DNA of 6,903 nucleotides from Thermodesulfobacteriota bacterium (GCA_030024065.1 JASEIE010000217.1:1-6903); one strand, 5' to 3'; positions 1 through 5,719 are shown, counted from the first letter of the stretch. The notes: a model not told the origin generated them from the sequence alone. Made by a program: numbers and translations.

Positions 1-44
1 GTGAGGTCTATAGTCTTACTGTCTGAATCACAGTTAAATTAAGG

Positions 45-60
45 AGCAAGGAATATGCCA
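45..60 (-). promoter_or_regulatory. sigma-54 (-24/-12) promoter, directed leftward
   Basis: Read on the minus strand this is TGGCATATTCCTTGCT, which fits every defined position of the sigma-54 consensus TGGCAYRNNNNTTGCW, with the GG and GC dinucleotides exactly 10 bases apart. The predicted transcription start is near position 34, so the transcript leaves the window at the left edge and the controlled gene is not visible. The promoter lies about 165 bp beyond the stop codon of the sigma-54 activator and points the same way as that gene. Two palindromes lie 90-150 bp upstream of it, the usual distance for enhancer sites. Inference: it is driven by the neighbouring activator. Confidence 0.8.
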
Positions 61-94
61 AAGGGAAGAAGCAAGATAATCTGACAACTTCTCA

Positions 95-107
95 TAAATT
101 ATCGATG
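95..107 (-). promoter_or_regulatory. possible IHF-binding site (weak match)
   Basis: On the minus strand CATCGATAATTTA matches the IHF consensus WATCARNNNNTTR at all but two defined positions, in a locally AT-rich stretch. It lies between the sigma-54 promoter at 45-60 and the paired palindromes at 148-193, where IHF usually bends DNA so that an enhancer-bound activator can touch sigma-54 RNA polymerase. The match alone is weak; position is the main argument. Confidence 0.25.
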
Positions 108-147
108 GCTTACGGATCAGGAGGGAGATTCTGCGATGAGTTAATTT

Positions 148-162
148 GTCTCAAAGTGAGAC
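148..162. promoter_or_regulatory. palindromic activator site 1 (candidate enhancer/UAS)
   Basis: This is a perfect inverted repeat, GTCTCA-AAG-TGAGAC. It shares its architecture (6-bp arms, 3-bp centre, pattern GTYTCA-N3-TGARAC) with the palindrome at 177-193, and the two centres are 30 bp apart, close to three helical turns. Its centre is about 120 bp upstream of the predicted start of the sigma-54 promoter. A dyad is what a dimeric Fis-type helix-turn-helix would bind. It is not followed by a T-run on either strand, which argues against a terminator. Confidence 0.6.
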
Positions 163-176
163 TATTTCAGATTAGT

Positions 177-193
177 TGTTTCATAATGAAACA
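177..193. promoter_or_regulatory. palindromic activator site 2 (candidate enhancer/UAS)
   Basis: This is a perfect inverted repeat, TGTTTCA-TAA-TGAAACA, with 7-bp arms and a 3-bp centre. It is the second member of a pair with the palindrome at 148-162 and lies about 150 bp upstream of the predicted start of the leftward sigma-54 promoter. Paired, helically phased dyads 80-200 bp upstream of a -24/-12 promoter are the normal layout for sigma-54 enhancer-binding activators. It starts about 30 bp past the activator gene's stop codon. Confidence 0.6.
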
Positions 194-224
194 TATTGTA
201 TCTGAATGGAACGTAAATTGGGGG

Positions 225-2231
225 CTAATTTATGTTTTTTAGTTTTCTGTGAAGGGTGGCTCGACCGATTCCTAATAACTTTGCGGCCTTCATTTTGTTC
301 CCTTTTGCTAAAAGAAGTGAATTTTGAATTGCGATTTTCTCTAAGTCTGAAAGTTTTGAGGGAAAGGGGGTGTTGATCGGCCAGAGCCTTTCCTCTTTCT
401 TGATCTGCTGGGAGACTTGATTGAAAAAACCGGCCAGGTGTTTCTCCAAAAGAATTGGGCCGTCTAGGGTTGCGATCGAATATTGGACTGCATTCCTTAA
501 TTCTCGAATGTTCCCCGGCCAATCGTAATCCACCAAAATTTTATAATACTCGTTAGAGACCTTTTCCACTCTCTTATTCAAGAGAGAACTGATTTGCTGG
601 ACAAAAATTGGCACTAGTTCGTAAATCTCCTGTTTTCTCTCCCTCAACGGTGGAAGTTTAATCCGGAAGACATTGAGCCGATAGAATAGATCTTCTCGAA
701 ATCGATTTTCTTTAATCTCTTTCGCCAGGTCCCGATTGGTGGCAGTGATCACTCTTAAATTAATGCTAATAGATTTTTTACCTCCCACACGTTCAACCTT
801 ATGCTCTTCCAAGACCCTCAGGAGTTTGGCTTGCATATTCAATGGCATTTCTGCAATCTCGTCAAGAAAAACAGTCCCGCGGTCGGCCAACTCAAACTTC
901 CCGATATGGGTATGGGTGGCCCCTGTGAAAGCCCCCTTTTCGTGACCGAATAGAATGGATTCCATCAACTCGGATGGTATAGCGGAGCAATTGATGACCA
1001 CAAAAGGCTCTTTGGCTCTGGGACTTGCGTTGTGGATTGCCTGAGCCAGTACTTCTTTCCCTGTTCCGCTCTCGCCTTCAATGATGATACTGGTATCGGA
1101 CTGTGCTGCTAACCGAGCAAGGGCTTTGATCTCAAGACTTTTTGGGCTCGACCCAATCATCGTATCGAAGGTAAATTGGGTATAGCCTCCAGTTAGATGA
1201 TAAACGATCTGCGAAAGGTTTTTTAAATTTTTTAACTGGACGATAACTCCTTGGACATCATCTTTTTCACCCCGGGCAAATTGGATCTTGGTTAAATAAA
1301 CTTGATTCTGTATATGAATATCTATTTCCTGACCCTCCCGATCCTGATACCTCAGGACATTCATGATCAGACTTTCCAGATCAGCGAGAGGATGGACATC
1401 AGAGATATGCCTTCCCTTCACCTCCGCATTTGTCAGTCCAAAAATCTCTTTGGCCGAAGTATTGATCTCATAGATTCTTCCCCCACTATCAATGAGGACA
1501 ATCCCATCGGCTAAAGAATCCATTGTGGTCTGAAGGGCCTTTCCATAAACAGAAAGGATCTTTCTGGCATGATCCAGCTTGATATAGTTCTCAATGGCTG
1601 TACTGGCCGCAATCGCGATTCCTAAGGTGTGAGGGTTAGGTATGGTCCTCGCCCCAGTGACACCAAGCACCCCTATTAAATCCCCCCGAATTGGATCATT
1701 GATGGGGGCATAAGAACCTACCACATAATGAAGGAGGGCTGAATAATGTTCGCAACCTATAATTTGAATCGGCTTCTTCAACCATTTGACTAAAGAAAAC
1801 CCGCAAGTGCCAACTTTCTCCTCTCCAAAGCAAAGCCCCTCACGTATGGTAAATTGACTTGATCGTTCAAAATCAGCCCTCTGACCGATCCTCAATAAAT
1901 GATAACCTTCTGAATTATAAAGAACGACGAGATAACGACTTTGCTCCAGAGAGCGATAAATATTCTCCATAAATGGTTTAGCAATGGAGGTGAGATATTG
2001 TTGTTCTGATCTCTTTTTTTCGTAAATTTCTGGATCGAGATAGGCTGATGGTGAAAAATGGAAAGGGTCTAAATTCCTCTCTCTACTCCTCTTCCAGGAT
2101 TCGGCAATATAGGATGGAACAATATCTCCTTCAATCTCACCGGTTTCAATAAATTTCGTCCAAGCCAGACAAAGGTCTTTTTGGTGAATGGATGGATCAA
2201 AACTGAGTTCAGGTTCTTTTGCCCAGTCCAT
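225..2231 (-). CDS. sigma-54-dependent transcriptional activator, AcoR-like (GAF-PAS-AAA+-Fis)
   Basis: This is a 668-residue enhancer-binding activator that would use ATP hydrolysis to open sigma-54 promoters. The N-terminal part (about 40-225) has the AcoR-type SW...LDP motif (45-56) followed by a GAF sensor domain with a GT...EHY...API pattern. A PAS domain spans about 232-340. The AAA+ domain (about 355-600) shows Walker A GESGTGKE (386-393), the sigma-54 contact loop GAFTGA (433-438), Walker B VFLDEIAEMP (454-463), the arginine-finger segment FREDLFYRLN (511-520) and the sensor II motif WPGNIRELRN (571-580). A Fis-type helix-turn-helix closes the protein (627-668). There is no phosphoreceiver domain, so it probably senses a small molecule through GAF or PAS. 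The ATG start keeps the complete AcoR-like N-terminus, but the ribosome-binding site before it is weak. The likely target is the leftward sigma-54 promoter at 45-60; the signal is unknown. Confidence 0.95.
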   Translation of the reverse strand: MDWAKEPELSFDPSIHQKDLCLAWTKFIETGEIEGDIVPSYIAESWKRSRERNLDPFHFSPSAYLDPEIYEKKRSEQQYLTSIAKPFMENIYRSLEQSRYLVVLYNSEGYHLLRIGQRADFERSSQFTIREGLCFGEEKVGTCGFSLVKWLKKPIQIIGCEHYSALLHYVVGSYAPINDPIRGDLIGVLGVTGARTIPNPHTLGIAIAASTAIENYIKLDHARKILSVYGKALQTTMDSLADGIVLIDSGGRIYEINTSAKEIFGLTNAEVKGRHISDVHPLADLESLIMNVLRYQDREGQEIDIHIQNQVYLTKIQFARGEKDDVQGVIVQLKNLKNLSQIVYHLTGGYTQFTFDTMIGSSPKSLEIKALARLAAQSDTSIIIEGESGTGKEVLAQAIHNASPRAKEPFVVINCSAIPSELMESILFGHEKGAFTGATHTHIGKFELADRGTVFLDEIAEMPLNMQAKLLRVLEEHKVERVGGKKSISINLRVITATNRDLAKEIKENRFREDLFYRLNVFRIKLPPLRERKQEIYELVPIFVQQISSLLNKRVEKVSNEYYKILVDYDWPGNIRELRNAVQYSIATLDGPILLEKHLAGFFNQVSQQIKKEERLWPINTPFPSKLSDLEKIAIQNSLLLAKGNKMKAAKLLGIGRATLHRKLKNIN

Positions 2232-2239
2232 GTCTCAAA

Positions 2240-2267
2240 ATAATACACTTTATAAAAATAAAGTCAA
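2240..2267 (-). promoter_or_regulatory. candidate sigma-70 promoter of the activator gene, with dyad in the spacer
   Basis: On the minus strand TTGACT (positions 2267-2262) and TATTAT (2245-2240) are separated by 16 bp. The -10 box ends only 8 bp before the ATG, so the transcript would be nearly leaderless, which fits the lack of a clear Shine-Dalgarno but also weakens the assignment. The spacer contains a perfect inverted repeat, ACTTTAT-AAAA-ATAAAGT (2247-2264), which could be an operator or simply AT-rich sequence. Confidence 0.4.
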
Positions 2268-2308
2268 GAAATCTATCGAATTTGACAAATATTTATTCGG
2301 CAAAACAT

Positions 2309-2337
2309 TTGACATTCCCCTTATCCACTGCTATCTT
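2309..2337 (+). promoter_or_regulatory. sigma-70 extended -10 promoter for the 239-residue protein gene
   Basis: A consensus -35 box TTGACA (2309-2314) is followed after 17 bp by TATCTT (2332-2337), preceded by TGC so that it forms an extended -10 element (TGnTAT). The start point would be near 2344, about 28 bp before the ATG at 2372. The segment ATTTGACA also occurs 27 bp upstream at 2280-2287, where it is part of the short dyad ATTTG-A-CAAAT. Confidence 0.6.
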
Positions 2338-2371
2338 TCCGCTGAATAGATAATCAGACGGAGAGCATGAC

Positions 2372-3091
2372 ATGGCCGAAAGGGACCCGATCGATCTGAT
2401 CAAAGAGCAGTTAACCCGGGTGGAAGGACTGGCAGGTCTTCATCCTGATCATGACGCCTTTACGCATTGGCACAATGAAACCAAGTCCATTCTGGAGAAG
2501 ATCTTCAGTTCCAAATCCATCCATTATCAAAGCTTCTTAGCCCTTCGGTTCCGGGAGATGAGTGTCAAGGCCTTTGCCTCGCCTGAGATCGATAAGATCA
2601 ATTCCGCACGCTATAAAAGGGATCTGGAGAATGTAAAAAACATCCTTCAGGCAGCGGTCAAAGAGTTGATATTGGATCGAACCCTCTTTAAGAAGATCCA
2701 AACGACGCCGCAAACCGTTGAGGTTTCCCTCACAGGAGAATATTTCCTCTCTTCCGGAATCAAAGACCCTGAAATGAAAAAGGCCATTGAATCGGCCTTT
2801 GAGGGAAGCCAATTGAACCCGATTCATGGTGATGAAGCCCTCCGTAAAGGGGAATCCCCTGAACACCGTATTGACCAGATCAAACGTGCAAGATTTGGAA
2901 TCTACGACCTTTTAAGTCCTGAAACGGCTGAGACCTTTATGGAAATCGGGATGGCCCTCGGCATAGGAAAACAGGTCACTATTATTTGTAAGAAAGGAAC
3001 ATCCCTTCCTGAGATAATAAAAAAATTGCAACGCATCGAATATGAAAGTTTCTCCGACCTCACCGAGAAATTAAAGCGAAAAATGAGTTGA
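2372..3091 (+). CDS. uncharacterised protein: helical N-terminus plus TIR/deoxyribosyltransferase-like Rossmann domain
   Basis: I do not recognise a named family for this 239-residue soluble protein. Residues 1-105 look all-helical and charged, with one conspicuous tryptophan (W33). Residues about 115-225 look like an alternating beta/alpha domain: a strand (VEVSLTGEYF), then a GDEALRKGE segment (153-161), the motif ARFGIYDL (173-180), and ETFMEIGMALGIGKQVTII (187-205). The order 'strand ending in D, then E-x-G-x-A-x-G-x-GK, then strand' is typical of nucleoside 2-deoxyribosyltransferase-like and TIR-like nucleotide-cleaving folds, where the glutamate (here E191) is often catalytic. There is no signal peptide or membrane segment. 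GGAG at 2360-2363, 8 bp before the ATG, supports the start. It has its own promoter and is divergent from the activator gene; a second promoter follows it, so it is probably a single-gene unit. Any nucleotide-related activity is inference from pattern only. Confidence 0.8.
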   Translation: MAERDPIDLIKEQLTRVEGLAGLHPDHDAFTHWHNETKSILEKIFSSKSIHYQSFLALRFREMSVKAFASPEIDKINSARYKRDLENVKNILQAAVKELILDRTLFKKIQTTPQTVEVSLTGEYFLSSGIKDPEMKKAIESAFEGSQLNPIHGDEALRKGESPEHRIDQIKRARFGIYDLLSPETAETFMEIGMALGIGKQVTIICKKGTSLPEIIKKLQRIEYESFSDLTEKLKRKMS

Positions 3092-3118
3092 AGCCTTTAA
3101 CATCTCCTTCTAAAATCC

Positions 3119-3148
3119 TTGACAAAGCTGGTGGGGTAGCGATATAAC
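3119..3148 (+). promoter_or_regulatory. strong sigma-70-type promoter of the CoA-transferase operon
   Basis: TTGACA (3119-3124, full consensus) is followed after 18 bp by TATAAC (3143-3148, five of six consensus bases). The predicted start is near 3155, about 40 bp before the ATG at 3195. It lies in the 94-103 bp gap after the preceding gene and should drive the CoA-transferase and probably the dehydrogenase. A perfect palindrome overlaps the predicted start point. Confidence 0.65.
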
Positions 3149-3153
3149 ATTTT

Positions 3154-3163
3154 CTGTATACAG
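3154..3163. promoter_or_regulatory. perfect palindrome at transcription start, candidate repressor operator
   Basis: CTGTATACAG is a perfect 10-bp palindrome beginning 5 bp after the -10 box, placed where a bound protein would block transcription. The TGTATACA core resembles operators reported for GntR-family repressors, which often control acyl-CoA and organic-acid genes. No such regulator is encoded in this window, so the protein that binds it, if any, is unknown. Confidence 0.45.
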
Positions 3164-3194
3164 TATCCAAAAATTCGCCTGGGAGGTGGCAGGG

Positions 3195-4394
3195 ATGGAA
3201 GAAGCGAATCTTTTTAAAAATATTACTGTTTTGAGTCTGGAGCAAGCAACGGTCCTTCCCTACTTAACCCTTCGTCTGACTGAAGATGGAGCCAACGTGG
3301 TCCGTCTGGAACATCCCATCTACGGCGATCCGAATCGGAGGGTCGGGGATGATGTCCTGAAGGAGGATCGGATGTTCTCCTATTATCTCTCCATCAATGC
3401 GGGGAAAAAGGCTCTGACGCTCGATCTGGGAACCCCGGAGGGGCGGAAGATTTTGAAGGAACTCATCCTCAAGCTGAAGGTGGATATCTTTTCAACCAAC
3501 CAGCTCCCAAGAAATTACCCTAAACTTGGGATTGAATATGAGATGCTTAAAAAGATTAAGGAGGATATCATCTGGCTCGGGATGACCGGTTTCGGCCCCC
3601 AAAGCAATGAGGCGGCCTACGATCCTGTACTTCAGGCAAGAGGGGGGTTGATGGAACTGACCGGAGAAAAAGGGGGAAGTCCTCAGGTGATGGGAATCCC
3701 TCTTCCGGATATGGGGGCCAGCGAACATGGGTATGGTTTATTGATGAAGGCTCTCTTTAAGAGAGCGGTCACTGGACAAGGAAGTCGTATCGATCTTTCC
3801 ATGTTCGAAAGCACGGTCTCCTGGCTTACCCAGCCCATCACCCATACCGTCACTTTCAAGAAAAAAGTCACCCGAAGGGGAAATACGCATGAATTCTTTG
3901 CTCCTGTCTCCGTTTATGAGACAAAAAATGGCTATGCCTATATTGCGGTAGGAAACGATAAACAATGGGAGACGATGACAAAGATTCCTGGATTTGAATC
4001 GCTCTACAAAAAGGAATACGAACGAAATGCCGGCCGGATTGCAGATGTGGACAATTTGAATCATTCGATCAATGCCATTACCCGAAAATTGACGACTGAA
4101 GAGCTGATCGATATCTTTAATAAGGCGACCATTGCCATCTCCAGAGTCAACATGATCGAAGAGGTCGTCGAGGATCCCTTGGTCAAACCGAACTTGATTC
4201 AAAGTAAAGATCCGAAAACGGGACTCGAGATCACCATTGCCCCTCCTCCTTTCAATAACGCTTATCTGAAAGCAGTGAACCGGATGCTCAGCTTCCCTCC
4301 CCGATTCGGGGAACACAATGAGGAGATATACGGCGGGCTCCTGGGATACAGTGCGGATCAGTTAAAAGAATTCAAGGAGAAGAATATTATTTGA
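3195..4394 (+). CDS. family III (CaiB/BaiF-type) acyl-CoA transferase
   Basis: This 399-residue cytoplasmic enzyme would move CoA from a donor thioester to a free carboxylic acid through enzyme-bound anhydride and thioester intermediates. Family hallmarks are a start of the type 'L.V.....A.P' (VLSLEQATVLPY), GANVVRLEHP with GDPNR, NAGKKALTLDL followed by GRKILKEL, the GMTGFGP segment, YDPVLQARGGLM, and GIPLPDMGAS whose aspartate (D172 from this start) aligns with the family's catalytic aspartate. Length is normal. An in-frame GTG at 3186 would add three residues, but it overlaps GGGAGG (3181-3186), the Shine-Dalgarno for the ATG at 3195, so the ATG is preferred. It is first in a plus-strand run and is followed 99 bp later by an acyl-CoA dehydrogenase homologue, the pairing seen in carnitine, benzylsuccinate and 3-sulfinopropionate pathways. 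The substrate cannot be read from sequence. Confidence 0.92.
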   Translation: MEEANLFKNITVLSLEQATVLPYLTLRLTEDGANVVRLEHPIYGDPNRRVGDDVLKEDRMFSYYLSINAGKKALTLDLGTPEGRKILKELILKLKVDIFSTNQLPRNYPKLGIEYEMLKKIKEDIIWLGMTGFGPQSNEAAYDPVLQARGGLMELTGEKGGSPQVMGIPLPDMGASEHGYGLLMKALFKRAVTGQGSRIDLSMFESTVSWLTQPITHTVTFKKKVTRRGNTHEFFAPVSVYETKNGYAYIAVGNDKQWETMTKIPGFESLYKKEYERNAGRIADVDNLNHSINAITRKLTTEELIDIFNKATIAISRVNMIEEVVEDPLVKPNLIQSKDPKTGLEITIAPPPFNNAYLKAVNRMLSFPPRFGEHNEEIYGGLLGYSADQLKEFKEKNII

Positions 4395-4403
4395 AGAAAG
4401 TTT

Positions 4404-4471
4404 AGAGTTCGGAGTTCGGAGTTAATGACAAAAAATTCCAACTCAACACCCCGAACTAATTACTCCGAACT
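4404..4471. repeat. 68-bp imperfect palindromic repeat built on GAGTTCG units
   Basis: The left side holds 2.7 tandem copies of the 7-mer GAGTTCG (4405-4423). The right side holds two inverted copies, CCGAACT at 4451-4457 and 4465-4471. AGTTCGGAGT (4413-4422) pairs perfectly with ACTCCGAACT (4462-4471), and the stem continues through a bulge (TAAT against ATT). No T-run follows, so it is not a classical terminator. It looks like a dispersed, MITE- or REP-like intergenic element. It fills most of the gap between the CoA-transferase and the dehydrogenase and contains an ATG (4425) in frame with the latter. Confidence 0.7.
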
Positions 4472-4493
4472 ATTGCGTCGAAAGGAGCAATTT

Positions 4494-5654
4494 ATGGGCC
4501 TTGATTTCGCTTTTACGGAGGAACATGATTTCTTCAGACAGACCGTCCGGGATGCGGTGAACCGTCTGATCATGCCTAAGGTGAAGGAGTTGGACGAAAA
4601 GGAAGAATTCCCCTGGGACCTCTGGAAGGAATTCGCTGCTCTTGGATATCTGGGCTTGAGGCATGATGAGAAGTACGGAGGAATGGGAACGGACACCATC
4701 GAACAGATGATCTTCTATGAAGAACTGGCAAGAGGGTCCTGCGGGTTTGCCATGGCGGCGATCATGCAGATCCTGATGGGAACTTACTTCATCGGCAGGT
4801 TTGGCAACGAAGAGATCAAACAGAGGATTCTTGTGCCCGCCATCAAGGGTGAGAAGATCGGCACCATCTGCTTTACCGAAGACCAGTCAGGCTCTGACCT
4901 CGGCGGGACAAGAACTCTGGCCACCAAAGTAGACGGTGGCTGGAGAATCAATGGGAGAAAGCAGTGGGTGACGAACGGGCCCATTGCTGAATTTGCAACG
5001 ATCATGGCCACGGTCGACCCCAAACTGGGTCTCAAGGGTCTCAACTTCTACCTTGTTGAAAAGAAGACGGAGAATCGCGATGGTTTCGTTCCCGGCCAGA
5101 GACTCCACAAATTGGGCTCCCGATGTTCGGTGACGGGTGAGCTTGTCCTGGACAATGTCTTCATCCCCGACGAGAACTTCCTGGGCGAGGAAGTCGGCAA
5201 AGGGGTTCAATATGCGGGAGAAATATTGAACGAAGTCCGGGTCATGACCGGAATGAATGCCTTGGCCATTGCCAAAGAATCAATGGAGGATGCAAGACAG
5301 TATGCCAATAACCGGATCGCCTTTGGAAATCCCATCAGCAAATATCAGTTGATCCGTGAAAAATTTGCCAAGTACTGGGCCTGGTATGAGGCTTCGCGAA
5401 CCTACCTCTACAAATGTGCCTGGATGATTCAGAGCAATATCCCCTGTACAAACGAGTGCATGCTGGCCAAGTATCATGCCACGGAGATGTGTATGTATGC
5501 CGTTGAAGAGGCAATGAGGATTTACGGTGGAAACGCCTTCTGCAGTGAATATCCTCCACAGCGATTCTGGAGAGATGCCAAATTCCTGCTTTATGGCGGC
5601 GGCACTCACGAAGTTCTGTGTGACTATCTGGGACGGGTGTTTTGTAAAGATTAA
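4494..5654 (+). CDS. acyl-CoA dehydrogenase family flavoprotein, CaiA-like, without the canonical catalytic glutamate
   Basis: This 386-residue protein has the full acyl-CoA dehydrogenase fold: N-terminal helical domain, beta-domain FAD/substrate motif ICFTEDQSGSD (125-135) and WVTNG (158-162), and a C-terminal helical domain with RIAFG (274-278), YGGNAFCSEYP (344-354) and RFWRDAK (357-363). The C-terminus resembles crotonobetainyl-CoA reductase CaiA (RFWRD, GGG/SxE, LGR). The base usually found in YEGT is replaced by glycine (YGGGT, G369). The alternative helix-G glutamate seen in isovaleryl-CoA dehydrogenase and CaiA aligns with V248; E247 is one residue off. Either E247 acts as base, or the reaction is not a normal dehydrogenation. 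The start at 4494 is chosen because AAAGGAG (4481-4487) lies 6 bp upstream and the length fits the family. An in-frame ATG at 4425 would add 23 residues encoded by a repeat. It probably acts on the product of the upstream CoA-transferase. Confidence 0.92.
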   Translation: MGLDFAFTEEHDFFRQTVRDAVNRLIMPKVKELDEKEEFPWDLWKEFAALGYLGLRHDEKYGGMGTDTIEQMIFYEELARGSCGFAMAAIMQILMGTYFIGRFGNEEIKQRILVPAIKGEKIGTICFTEDQSGSDLGGTRTLATKVDGGWRINGRKQWVTNGPIAEFATIMATVDPKLGLKGLNFYLVEKKTENRDGFVPGQRLHKLGSRCSVTGELVLDNVFIPDENFLGEEVGKGVQYAGEILNEVRVMTGMNALAIAKESMEDARQYANNRIAFGNPISKYQLIREKFAKYWAWYEASRTYLYKCAWMIQSNIPCTNECMLAKYHATEMCMYAVEEAMRIYGGNAFCSEYPPQRFWRDAKFLLYGGGTHEVLCDYLGRVFCKD

Positions 5655-5719
5655 TCCCCCTTTATAAAAGGGGGATCAATTATTCTCCTCCCTTTAATAA
5701 AGGGAGGAGAGGAGGGATT
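5653..5719. repeat. 67-bp compound double-hairpin element
   Basis: Two perfect hairpins lie in tandem. The first (5654-5676) has 10-bp arms ATCCCCCTTT/AAAGGGGGAT around ATA. The second (5684-5710) has 12-bp arms TCTCCTCCCTTT/AAAGGGAGGAGA around AAT. AATCCC at the left end (5653-5658) and GGGATT at the right end (5714-5719) form short terminal inverted repeats around both. Neither hairpin is followed by a long T-run, so efficient intrinsic termination is uncertain. A dispersed palindromic element or mRNA-stabilising/attenuating structure fits better. The left end overlaps the stop codon of the dehydrogenase gene. Confidence 0.75.

Noticed and set aside
148..193. The paired palindromes as a transcription terminator for the activator gene
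   Set aside because: Read in the gene's direction neither stem is GC-rich or followed by a run of T, and their matching design and phased spacing fit operator sites better.
181..522. 113-codon minus-strand open frame overlapping the end of the activator gene
   Set aside because: It overlaps the conserved Fis-type DNA-binding end of the activator in another frame and shows no protein motif.
2298..2313. A sigma-54-like sequence, CGGCAAAACATTTGAC, upstream of the 239-residue protein gene
   Set aside because: The essential GC of the -12 element is GA here and the -24 element also departs from consensus. The same bases form a better sigma-70 -35 box with an extended -10 element 17 bp on.
3186..3194. 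GTG at 3186 as start of the CoA-transferase
   Set aside because: It overlaps the GGGAGG that is well spaced for the ATG at 3195, leaving no ribosome-binding site of its own; the three extra residues add nothing to the family match.
3738..4316. 192-codon open frame on the minus strand inside the CoA-transferase gene
   Set aside because: It lies wholly opposite a clearly conserved gene, has no recognisable motif or ribosome-binding site, and reads as low-information antisense translation.
4887..5609. Several minus-strand open frames of about 107-109 codons opposite the dehydrogenase gene
   Set aside because: They are shadows of a conserved gene with biased codon use and carry no family features.
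5654..5676. First hairpin after the dehydrogenase gene as a simple intrinsic terminator
   Set aside because: The stem is strong but the following bases (CAATTATTCTCC) are not a T-tract, and a second hairpin with flanking terminal repeats suggests a compound element; partial termination cannot be excluded.
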